From Solirubrobacteraceae bacterium (GTDB taxonomy: Bacteria; Actinomycetota; Thermoleophilia; Solirubrobacterales; Solirubrobacteraceae), in the NCBI GenBank assembly GCA_016462625.1, contig JAEMSV010000059.1, positions 2,878 to 22,852 on the forward strand: 19,975 nt of DNA, written 5' to 3'. Shown piece by piece: positions 12,622-19,975 of the stretch. Within the stretch, counting starts at the first letter, position 1; each line of letters starts with the position of its first letter. The notes under the pieces were generated by a model that worked only from the letters and a program-made list of their open reading frames with translations, searched no databases and was not told where the DNA came from. Position numbers and translations under genes: made by a program.

Positions 12622-15417
12622 GTGCCCGACCGGCTGCGGTTCACGGGGACCTGGCGCCACTACCAGGAGCTGGCCCTCGACGCGTTCGACCGCGACGTCG
12701 CGGCCGGGCGTACGCGCACGCACATCATCGCGCCGCCGGGCTCGGGCAAGACCGTCCTCGGACTGGAGATGATCGCCCGCCTCGGGCAGCCCGCCGTGGT
12801 GCTGGCGCCGACCGCCACGATCCAGGCGCAGTGGCCGCGGGCACTCCAGGCGTTCGCCCATCCCGACGGAACCAACGCGCTCGCCGGCACCGAGCCGGGT
12901 GCGCGGATCACCTGCCTGACCTACCAGGCGATCTGCCGCGTCGACGATCCCGACGACGCGCTGCGCGCCCTGGCCGCCGAGCGGTGGGTCGCCGAGCGGG
13001 CCGTGGCAACCGCCGCCGAACCGGCCGCCGTGGCGACCGAGACGGCCACGTGGACGGGTGAGGCCGCTCGCCGCCGCGACCGCGAGCAGACGCGCATCCT
13101 CGCCGGCCTCAAGCGCGCGGTCGCGCGCGGCGAGCACCCCGAGCTCGAGCTGGCCGATCTCTTGGCGGCGGGGGCGCAGGAGCGCATCGCGGCGCTGCAG
13201 GCGGCGGGCGTGCGAACGGTCGTGCTCGACGAGTGCCACCACCTGTCCGGGCTCTGGGGCTATCTCATCCGCGCCGTCGTGGCGGCGCTCGGAGACGTCC
13301 ACCTCGTCGGTCTGACCGCGACGCCACCCGACGAGCTGACCGAGGACGAGCACGACCTCTACGACGAGCTGCTCGGCCCCGTCGACTTCTTCGTCCCGAC
13401 GCCTGCCGTCGTCAAGGACGGGTTCCTCGCCCCCTACCAGGAGCTCGCGTGGCTGACCGAGCCGCTCGTGTCCGAGCGCGCATGGCTGGCCGAGCACGAC
13501 GTGCGCTTCGCCGAGCTCGTCACCGCGCTGCACGACGACACCGAGAGCCCGCTCTCGTTCCCCGCCTGGGTCATCCACCGGATGCGCGAGCGCGGCCGGG
13601 AGGACGGCGACGCCGAGATCCCGTGGGAGCGGTTCCAGCGGCGGAGGCCCGCACTGGCCCGGGCCGGCGTGCGCTTCCTCGCGTCGGCCGGGATGAGCCT
13701 GCCCGCCGGCGCGCCGCGCGGTGAGGCCTACGCGCGGCAGCCCGACCTCGACGACTGGCTCGTGCTGCTCGAGGACTACGCCATGCGCCGGCTGGCGCCC
13801 GACCCGTCGCCCGAGGCCGCGTCGCGCTACGACGCAATCGCGGCGGCGCTGCGTGAGCTCGGCTTCCAGCTCACTCGGCGCGGGCTGCGGCGCGGTGCCT
13901 CGGAGGTCGACCGCCTGCTGACATCTTCGGCGGCCAAGCCGCTGGCGCTCGTCGAGGTTCTCGGGGCGGAGTCCGACGCGCGCGGGCCGGATCTCCGGGC
14001 GCTGGTGCTTTGCGACAGCGAACGCGCGTCACGCCGAGCCGACGATGCGCTCGCGGGCGTCCTGGACCCCGGCGCGGGCACCGCTGCGCGCGCGGTCGCC
14101 GCGCTCGCGGACGATCTCCGGACCGCGCCGCTGCGACCGCTCCTCGTGAGTGGACGCGGACTGCGCTGCGTGACCGGCGACGCCGACGCGCTCCTCGCCG
14201 CGCTGGCGGCCGCCGCGCCCGAGCTCACCGGGTGGCGGGCAGAGCCCGGCGAGGACGAGCTCATGCGCTTGCTCGCCGACGGCGCCGGGTGGACCTCACG
14301 GCGCTGGGTCGCGCTCGCCACCGGGCTCCTGCACGACGGCGTGACCCAGGCGATCGTCGGCACCCGCGGCCTGCTCGGCGAGGGCTGGGACGCGCCGACC
14401 GTGAACTGCCTCGTAGACCTCACCGTCGCCACGACCGGCGTGTCGGTGCGGCAGATGCGCGGGCGCTCGCTCCGGCTCGATCCTGAGCGGCCGGAGAAGA
14501 TCGCGTCGAACTGGGACGTCGTCTGCGTCGCTCCCGGGCTGGCCCGCGGCGAGGCCGACTACCGCCGCTTCGTCCGCCGCCACGCGCATCTGCTCGCCCC
14601 GGCCGAGGACGGCGCGATCGAGGCCGGCCCCTCGCACGTCCATCCGGCCCTCGGCCCGTTCGGACCGCCCCCGGCCGACGAGTTCGCCGAGATCAACGCC
14701 GCGTGCGCCGGGCGGGCAGCCGACCACGATGCCGCCCGTGAGCGGTGGGCCATCGGCGAGCCCTACGAGGCCGTGGAGGTCGCCACCGCGGTGGTGCGAC
14801 CTCGCAGGCGGGCCGCCGGGCCCGAGCGCCCGGCGCTCACGCAGGCGCCGCGCTACGCCGGTGCCGGCTGGACGAACTGGTCGGCCGGATGGCGGCCCGC
14901 ACACGCCCGGAGCCTCTTCCCCGTCGTCCCGCCGCTGGACCTCGTCGCGCGGGCGCTGGCCGACGCGTACGTCGCGCTCGGCGAGCTCCGGCCGGAGGCC
15001 GCGGCGTCGCTGGACCTCGAGCCCCGCACCACCGGCCACGTCCGCTGCGCGCTGACCGCCGCGACGCCCGAGGAGGCGGGCCGCTTCGCCCGCGCCCTCG
15101 AGCAGACCCTCTCCCCCGTCGAGGCCCCGCGTTACCTCGTCTCGCGCGCCGTGGCGATCCCCGGGCTGGGTCGCGTGGCCGCGGTCGGCCGCGCGCTCAC
15201 CGGCCGCCCGACCCTCGACACCGTGTGGCACGCCGTGCCCGACGACCTGGGCTCGCACAAGAAGCGGGCCGAAGCGCTGCACGCCGCCTGGACCCGCTGG
15301 CTCGGACCGTCTCGGCTCGCCTTCACGCAGCGCGACGACGTCGGCCGCCGCGCGCTGGCGACCGCTGCCGCGCAGGAGACCGAGTTCGAGACCGTCGTTC
15401 GGGACGTCTGGCGGTAG
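12622..15417 (+). CDS. Large superfamily 2 DEAD/DEAH-type helicase with long unassigned regions
   Basis: A 931-residue SF2 helicase. Motif I is APPGSGKT (37-44), Ia is APTATIQAQW, a Ib-like LTYQAI follows, motif II is DECHH (203-207), III is TATPP (232-236), V is GEGWDAP (586-592) and VI is QMRGRSLRL (611-619). These should give ATP-dependent translocation on DNA or RNA, and the DECHH/TATP/QxxGR set resembles the ResIII/XPB-like (COG1061) group. The roughly 350 residues between motifs III and V are longer than a normal linker, and some 310 residues after motif VI match no domain I recognise. GTG 12622 is chosen because the helicase fold begins within about 15 residues and a -10-like box is six bases upstream; the open frame continues to 12436 but becomes basic, non-family sequence. 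No nuclease or methylase partner is adjacent, so a defence role is not supported. The convergent stop is only three bases away. Confidence 0.85.
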   Translation: MPDRLRFTGTWRHYQELALDAFDRDVAAGRTRTHIIAPPGSGKTVLGLEMIARLGQPAVVLAPTATIQAQWPRALQAFAHPDGTNALAGTEPGARITCLTYQAICRVDDPDDALRALAAERWVAERAVATAAEPAAVATETATWTGEAARRRDREQTRILAGLKRAVARGEHPELELADLLAAGAQERIAALQAAGVRTVVLDECHHLSGLWGYLIRAVVAALGDVHLVGLTATPPDELTEDEHDLYDELLGPVDFFVPTPAVVKDGFLAPYQELAWLTEPLVSERAWLAEHDVRFAELVTALHDDTESPLSFPAWVIHRMRERGREDGDAEIPWERFQRRRPALARAGVRFLASAGMSLPAGAPRGEAYARQPDLDDWLVLLEDYAMRRLAPDPSPEAASRYDAIAAALRELGFQLTRRGLRRGASEVDRLLTSSAAKPLALVEVLGAESDARGPDLRALVLCDSERASRRADDALAGVLDPGAGTAARAVAALADDLRTAPLRPLLVSGRGLRCVTGDADALLAALAAAAPELTGWRAEPGEDELMRLLADGAGWTSRRWVALATGLLHDGVTQAIVGTRGLLGEGWDAPTVNCLVDLTVATTGVSVRQMRGRSLRLDPERPEKIASNWDVVCVAPGLARGEADYRRFVRRHAHLLAPAEDGAIEAGPSHVHPALGPFGPPPADEFAEINAACAGRAADHDAARERWAIGEPYEAVEVATAVVRPRRRAAGPERPALTQAPRYAGAGWTNWSAGWRPAHARSLFPVVPPLDLVARALADAYVALGELRPEAAASLDLEPRTTGHVRCALTAATPEEAGRFARALEQTLSPVEAPRYLVSRAVAIPGLGRVAAVGRALTGRPTLDTVWHAVPDDLGSHKKRAEALHAAWTRWLGPSRLAFTQRDDVGRRALATAAAQETEFETVVRDVWR

Positions 15418-15420
15418 CGA

Positions 15421-18400
15421 CTACAGCCCGCGCGACGTGGTGCGCAGGTTGCCCGTGCGGTCGGTGGCGACCACGGACACCTTCGCGGCGCCGCTCTTGG
15501 GCAGCGTGAACGTCCTCGTCACCGTGATCGCCCTGCGGCCCGAGCGGCGTCCGAGCGGGATCTGCACCGTGCCCCTGCGGCCGAACGCGATCTGCAGGCG
15601 GGCGATGCCGCGCGTGTCGCTCGCGGTGATCTGCACGGTCACGCGCCGGCCCCGCCGGGCGAGCACCCGGACCTTCGCCTTCGGCTTGACCGCGTCGTTG
15701 AGGACCGCGCGCGCGATCTGCTGCTGGCGCTCGCGCGAGAGCTCGTCGAGGCTCGTCAGCTTCGGCGCCTTGCGCTTCTGCGCCCCCGTGCCGCCGACGG
15801 CGCCGCCCTCGTAGGAGATCCGCACCCAGTCGGTCGTCGGGTACAGGCGGCTGAGACGGTCGGTGTCGGCGCCGGCGTCGGTGGTGTCGTTCGTCACCGA
15901 GCCCGACAGCGAGGCCTTGTCGGCCTTCCCGTCGCAGTCCCAGTCGACGGCCTTGCCGAGCTGGAACGGCTGGATCTTGTCCGCGGCGTGGGCGCCCGTG
16001 CAGTAGTAGCGCGACCACTGGCCCGAGCCCGCGCCGCTGGCCGGCGCGCCCTTCGTCTCGTCGAGCTTGGCCTCGTCGATGCCGGTGATCGTGTCCGTGC
16101 CCAGCGCCGAGTACGCGAACAGCCCGGCGTCCTTGTTCGTCGTCGACGGCACGCCGGTGAGCTGGAAGAGGTAGCTCATCAGCGACGGGTAGACCGGGCT
16201 GTAGTTCACCGCGCCGGTGCCGCCGTGGTCGAGGCCGAGCGTGTGGCCGAGCTCGTGCATGAAGGTGCGGGCCTCCTGCTCGGGCGTGCCCCACGAGCAG
16301 TACGCGACGCCGGCGCCGCAGTCCTTCTCGGTCCCCAGCGTGACCATGAAGTTCGCCGACGGGCCGGAGCGCGCCAGGCCGCTGCTGGAGTTCGTCGCCG
16401 ACTTGTAGCGATGGGCGGCGAGCGCGTACCGGAAGACCTTCGTGCGGTCGCCGGTGAACTCGGCGTCGCGGATCTTGTCGAAGTCGGTCCAGTCGTAGCT
16501 CGTGGTGCCGTCGGCGTTCTTCTTCGTCGTGCCGAGGACCGCCTGGAACGCGACCTCCGCGGCCGTTGACTCCTTGCCCCAGGTCGTCCCCTTCTCCGGG
16601 TCCATGACGCTGTCCGAGCCGTGATCGACGTGCAGGCGGATGCCCTGCTTGCCGTCCGGGTTGTCGACGGGCGCGGCGGCGTACGCGGCGACGACCTTCT
16701 TCAGCTCTGTGCGCGACAGCTGCTTGCCCTTCATCCAGTCCATGCGGACGAAGAGGTCCTTGTGCTTGGGGTCGGCGCCCCAGCCCTTGAGGTCGAGGTC
16801 CTGCTTGCCGTCCTCGTCGATGTCGCCGTCCTTCTCCCAGCTGTCGGGGAGGCCGTCGCCGTCGGTGTCGGTCTTCGCCGCCGTGACGGTGAAGGTCAGC
16901 GTCTGGCTGGCGGTGCCGCCGTCCTCGTCGGTCGCCTTCGCGGTGACGGTGTACGTGCCCGCGCCGTAGGCCTGCACGATCGCGTAGCCGAAGTCCGTGG
17001 CGCTGCTGGGCAGCCCCAGGACCTGGTTGCGGATCGTGTAGCTCGGGCCGCCGGTCCGCGCGATCGTCAGGTCGACGGTGGCGTTCGTCTCGGTCCCGTC
17101 GGGGTCGTCGACGACGGCCTTCAGGCCGACGTTGTCGCCGGGCGCGGGCTTGGCGATCCCCTGGCGGGTGAGGACGACCGTCGGCGGTGCGTTCGTCTGC
17201 GTGTAGAGGACGGTGTCCTCGCTGATGATCCCCTCCTCGGTCATCGCCTGGATGACCGCGGTGTGCTTCTCGCCGGCCGTCGGCGACGCGGTGATCTGCA
17301 GCGTCCCGCTCGCCGGGCCGGGCGTGTCGAGGTACGCCGCGCCGTCGACCCGCACGAGGGTGCGGATGACGGTGTCATCGACCGGATTCGCGGCGCTGTA
17401 GGTGATCGCGGGGACGTCCTTGGCGCCGTAGACCGGCTTCGCCGTGGTGACCGAGACCGGCGCGCTGCGGTTGACCGTGTAGCGCGCGATGAGGAACGAC
17501 GAGCCCCCGAGCGACGTCTGCGCGGTGCCGGCGACGTACACGCGGCCGATCCCGACGGTCGTGTCGATCGCGTTCCACTGCACGACCTGCCCCAGGCCGG
17601 GCTCGGCGACCGCTCCCAGCGGCTGGGTCAGCGGAGCGGCGAGATCCACGAAGCTCGGGTCCAGCGCGCCGCCGCCGACCTGCAGCCGGGCAAGCACCGG
17701 AGACGAGACGCCGCCGCCGACCGTGTCGCCGGCGACCAGCGTCTTGCCGCTGGCCTGCGGCGCCGCGGCGTATGCGCCGGCGTTCGCGGGCGCCGCGAGG
17801 TCGACGCGCGCGCCGATCGGCGTGCCGTCGGCCTCGAACCGTGCGCTGGCGATGCTCAGGCCGGATCGCCCGGCGGCGGTGAAGGAGTGGTTCTGCCCGG
17901 CCAGGCTGAGGCGGCTGCCCGTGAGCGCCACGCCCCGGAAGCTGACGTCCTGCCCGGCCCGGGCCGACCTCCTGAACGAGGTGCTTCGCAGCGTCAGTGC
18001 GGCACCGTCGAGGACGAAGGACTGCCCCTGCAGGTTGCCGGCCTGCACGGGCTCCGAGCCGCCGACGGCGACGACCGAGCCGTCCCCGTTGAGGTCGATG
18101 TCGTCCACGCCGGCGTCCGCACGCCAGCCGGCGTCGAGCTGGCGCTCACCGGTCATCGCGCCTGTCGCGGAGTAGCGCTGCACGAGGCTGCAGGTGTGCG
18201 CGGCCGCACTGATGGTGCAGTCGGCCGCGCCCCCGACGACGTAGCTCCCGTCGCCCGCCTCGGTGACGGTGCGCGCCACGGTTCCCGCGTCGTCGAGGTG
18301 ATAGCCGCTGTGGCCGCCCGGCCCCGACGCCACGTCGCCGAAGCTGCGGTCCAGCGTGCCGTCGCGGAGCACCCGCGCGACGATCAGGCGCTTGGGCGAG

Positions 18401-18777
18401 TCCTGCTGGCCGACCACGACGATTCGGCCCTGACGGTCGACGAGCGCGTCCGTCGCCCGCGCGTCGGTGCCCGTGGGCTGGAGGAGGACCATGCCATCCC
18501 CGCTGAACGACGGGTCGCGCTGGCCGTTGCCGAAGTACACGGCGATGGCCATCGAGTTGTCGCCCCCGTGCACGCCGCGCCCGGCGACCATCACCGTGCC
18601 GTCGGCGAACGGCGCGACCGCCTCGGCGTAACCCTGGCCGCCCAGATCATCCCGGACGAAGCCGGCCTGTCCGGCCAGGTGGAAGCCGGGATCTCGTTGC
18701 AGCGCGTGCGCCCCCGCCGGGAGCGCGCACCACCCGATCAGGACGGCGCTCAGCGCCGCCCACCGACGGCGCTGCAC
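15421..18777 (-). CDS. Secreted multidomain metzincin-type metalloprotease with N-terminal delta-60 repeats
   Basis: An 1118-residue exported protein. A signal peptide (residues 1-25, cut after AHA) is followed by a propeller-like region of delta-60 repeats with the LDpSFG pattern (RDPSFSGDG, LDRSFGD, LDPSFVD) to about residue 430. Ig/PKD-like segments follow (about 440-630, including YTVTAKATDEDGG and TFTVTA). An acidic TSP3-like calcium segment, DTDGDGLPDSWEKDGDIDEDG, lies near 633-655. The catalytic domain has HELGHTLGLDH (841-851; His841, Glu842, His845, His851) and a Met-turn SLMSY (865-869), matching the metzincin zinc site. A basic C-terminal Ig-like domain ending in ATDRTGNL may bind surfaces. 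Its substrate is unknown. The start is GTG 18777, just two bases after the gcvPB stop and directly at the signal peptide; no other start fits. The close spacing implies readthrough from the glycine-cleavage operon, an odd partner for a secreted protease. Confidence 0.88.
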   Translation of the reverse strand: MQRRRWAALSAVLIGWCALPAGAHALQRDPGFHLAGQAGFVRDDLGGQGYAEAVAPFADGTVMVAGRGVHGGDNSMAIAVYFGNGQRDPSFSGDGMVLLQPTGTDARATDALVDRQGRIVVVGQQDSPKRLIVARVLRDGTLDRSFGDVASGPGGHSGYHLDDAGTVARTVTEAGDGSYVVGGAADCTISAAAHTCSLVQRYSATGAMTGERQLDAGWRADAGVDDIDLNGDGSVVAVGGSEPVQAGNLQGQSFVLDGAALTLRSTSFRRSARAGQDVSFRGVALTGSRLSLAGQNHSFTAAGRSGLSIASARFEADGTPIGARVDLAAPANAGAYAAAPQASGKTLVAGDTVGGGVSSPVLARLQVGGGALDPSFVDLAAPLTQPLGAVAEPGLGQVVQWNAIDTTVGIGRVYVAGTAQTSLGGSSFLIARYTVNRSAPVSVTTAKPVYGAKDVPAITYSAANPVDDTVIRTLVRVDGAAYLDTPGPASGTLQITASPTAGEKHTAVIQAMTEEGIISEDTVLYTQTNAPPTVVLTRQGIAKPAPGDNVGLKAVVDDPDGTETNATVDLTIARTGGPSYTIRNQVLGLPSSATDFGYAIVQAYGAGTYTVTAKATDEDGGTASQTLTFTVTAAKTDTDGDGLPDSWEKDGDIDEDGKQDLDLKGWGADPKHKDLFVRMDWMKGKQLSRTELKKVVAAYAAAPVDNPDGKQGIRLHVDHGSDSVMDPEKGTTWGKESTAAEVAFQAVLGTTKKNADGTTSYDWTDFDKIRDAEFTGDRTKVFRYALAAHRYKSATNSSSGLARSGPSANFMVTLGTEKDCGAGVAYCSWGTPEQEARTFMHELGHTLGLDHGGTGAVNYSPVYPSLMSYLFQLTGVPSTTNKDAGLFAYSALGTDTITGIDEAKLDETKGAPASGAGSGQWSRYYCTGAHAADKIQPFQLGKAVDWDCDGKADKASLSGSVTNDTTDAGADTDRLSRLYPTTDWVRISYEGGAVGGTGAQKRKAPKLTSLDELSRERQQQIARAVLNDAVKPKAKVRVLARRGRRVTVQITASDTRGIARLQIAFGRRGTVQIPLGRRSGRRAITVTRTFTLPKSGAAKVSVVATDRTGNLRTTSRGL

Positions 18778-18779
18778 CG

Positions 18780-19975
18780 TCAGCCGAGCGGCTGACGGAT
18801 GACGGGGTTCTTCGCGGCGGCGGCCTCGTCGAGGCGGCGGACCGGCGTGGAGTACGGCGCCTCCTGGGCGATGGACGGATCGTCCTTCGCCTCCTTGAGG
18901 ATCGCGCTGATCGCCTCGGCGAACCCGTCGAGCGTCTCGCGCGTCTCGGTCTCCGTCGGCTCGATGAGGAGCGCCTCGTCGACGAGCAGCGGGAAGTAGA
19001 CCGTCGGCGGGTGGTAGCCGTAGTCGAGCATCCGCTTGGCCAGATCGAGCGTCTTGATCTGGAGCTCCTTCTTCATCGGCGCGCCCGACAGCACGAACTC
19101 GTGCATGCAGAGCTTCCCGAAGGCCAGCGGCAGGTGCGCCGCGACGTCGGGATCCTGGTGCAGCTTGGCGAGCAGGTAGTTCGCGTTCAGGACGGCCGTC
19201 TCCGACGCGTCCTTCAGGCCCTCGGCGCCGAGCGAGCGGATGTAGGCGTACGAGCGCACGAAGCAGCCGTAGTTGCCCTGGAAGCCGCGGAGCTTGCCGA
19301 TCGACTTCGGGCGGCGCTCGGGATCCTCGATCAGATCGAAGGTCGGGCCGGCGCCGTTGCCCGACTCGATCCGCTCGATGACCGGGACCGGCAGGTACGG
19401 CTCGATGCGATCGGAGACCGCGATCGGGCCGGAGCCCGGGCCGCCGCCGCCGTGCGGCTGGGTGAAGGACTTGTGCAGGTTGAAGTGCACGATGTCGAAG
19501 CCCATGTCGCCCGGGCGGGTGATGCCCATGATCGCGTTGAGGTTCGCGCCGTCGTAGTAGAGGGTCGCGCCCACGTTGTGGACGATCGAGGCGATCTGCT
19601 CGATGTTCGGATCGAACACGCCGAGCGTGTTCGGGTTTGTGAGCATCAGGCAGGCGACGTTCTCGTCGGCCTTCGCCTTCAGGTCCTCGACGTCGACGCC
19701 GCCGTCGGGGTTCGTGCCGACCTTGACGACCTTGTAGCCCGCCATCGTCACGGTCGCCGGGTTCGTGCCGTGCGAGGTGTCCGGCGTCAGGACCGTCGTG
19801 CGGTGCTGGCCGCGGTCCTCGTGGAAGGCCCGCGTGAGCAGGACGCCCGCAAGCTCACCGTGCGAGCCGGCGCTCGGCTGCAGCGAGACGTGCGGCATCC
19901 CCGAGACCTCGCCGAGCGCACGCTCGAGGTTCCACATGAGCTCCAGCGCGCCCTGGGCGTGCTTGGGGTCCTGGA
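18780..19975 (-). CDS. gcvPB: Glycine dehydrogenase (decarboxylating) subunit 2, 5' end outside window
   Basis: The C-terminal 397 codons of the PLP-containing subunit 2 of a two-subunit glycine cleavage P-protein. It decarboxylates glycine and passes the aminomethyl group to the H-protein lipoamide. HFNLHKSFTQPHGGGGPGSG is the PLP-lysine motif, and VSLQPSAGSHGELAG, TSHGTNPATVTMAG and LTNPNTLGVFD are invariant P-protein blocks. The frame stays open to the window edge and reads family-like sequence (QGALELMWNLERAL), so the ATG at 19937 is internal and the true start is beyond 19975; about 90-110 residues are missing. The gene ends at TGA 18780, two bases before the protease start. gcvPA would be expected upstream, outside the window. 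Confidence 0.95.
   Translation of the reverse strand, partial: QDPKHAQGALELMWNLERALGEVSGMPHVSLQPSAGSHGELAGVLLTRAFHEDRGQHRTTVLTPDTSHGTNPATVTMAGYKVVKVGTNPDGGVDVEDLKAKADENVACLMLTNPNTLGVFDPNIEQIASIVHNVGATLYYDGANLNAIMGITRPGDMGFDIVHFNLHKSFTQPHGGGGPGSGPIAVSDRIEPYLPVPVIERIESGNGAGPTFDLIEDPERRPKSIGKLRGFQGNYGCFVRSYAYIRSLGAEGLKDASETAVLNANYLLAKLHQDPDVAAHLPLAFGKLCMHEFVLSGAPMKKELQIKTLDLAKRMLDYGYHPPTVYFPLLVDEALLIEPTETETRETLDGFAEAISAILKEAKDDPSIAQEAPYSTPVRRLDEAAAAKNPVIRQPLG

Noticed and set aside
12622..15417. Helicase as part of a defence island
   Set aside because: No nuclease, methyltransferase, protease-effector or other defence gene is next to it, and no mobile element is in the window.
16621..18795. A 724-codon plus-strand open frame opposite the metalloprotease
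   Set aside because: It mirrors the minus-strand gene, which has a signal peptide and a full zinc site. The antisense product is Arg/Asp/Val-rich with no recognisable domain.

Overview
The window is very GC-rich, gene-dense bacterial chromosome: coding covers almost everything and the longest non-coding stretch is about 120 bases. The strong G/C third-position bias, frequent GTG starts, few Shine-Dalgarno sites, several -10-like boxes placed as for leaderless transcripts, the two-subunit glycine dehydrogenase and the trpS-scpA-scpB ... rluB-aroH group all suggest an actinobacterium. A Thermoleophilia/Solirubrobacterales member is my best guess; this is inference, as there is no rRNA here. No tRNA, rRNA, CRISPR array, insertion sequence, phage gene or attachment site was seen.

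Layout. 67-1344 (+): an RtcB-family RNA ligase, followed by a 52-base near-perfect hairpin (1353-1404) that looks like a REP-type palindrome or bidirectional terminator. 1408-2421 (-) and 2492-3967 (+): a divergent pair, an AraC-family regulator and a Baeyer-Villiger-type flavin monooxygenase. 3964-6181 (-): rluB, aroH and an LtrA-family membrane protein, coupled by GTGA overlaps or short spacing. 6209-7198 (+): rlmN, divergent from rluB across only 27 bases. 7195-9099 (-): scpA, scpB (ATGA overlap) and an SCP-2 lipid-binding protein, 13 bases downstream of trpS (9113-10117, -), which has a well-placed leaderless promoter. 10236-11072 (-): a polytopic membrane protein whose N-terminus has no ATG/GTG/TTG start and may begin at a CTG overlapping the stop of the upstream secreted FG-GAP propeller protein (11069-12523, -). 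12622-15417 (+): a large SF2 helicase. 15421-18777 (-): a secreted multidomain metzincin-type protease with an N-terminal delta-60-repeat region, two bases downstream of gcvPB (18780-19975, -, cut by the window edge).

How the genes fit together. The centre is housekeeping: chromosome condensation (ScpA/ScpB), tryptophan charging (TrpS), 23S rRNA modification (RluB, RlmN) and aromatic amino acid synthesis (AroH). Around it lie accessory functions: RNA repair, ketone or alkane-type oxidation under AraC control, secreted propeller and protease proteins, and an orphan helicase. Three of the four convergent gene pairs have no room for a terminator. Two share their stop codons within one CTAG and the third pair is three bases apart.

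I found no clear multi-gene novel system. The points most worth a second look are the apparent CTG start, the large palindrome after rtcB, the delta-60/metzincin fusion and the long non-motif regions of the helicase.
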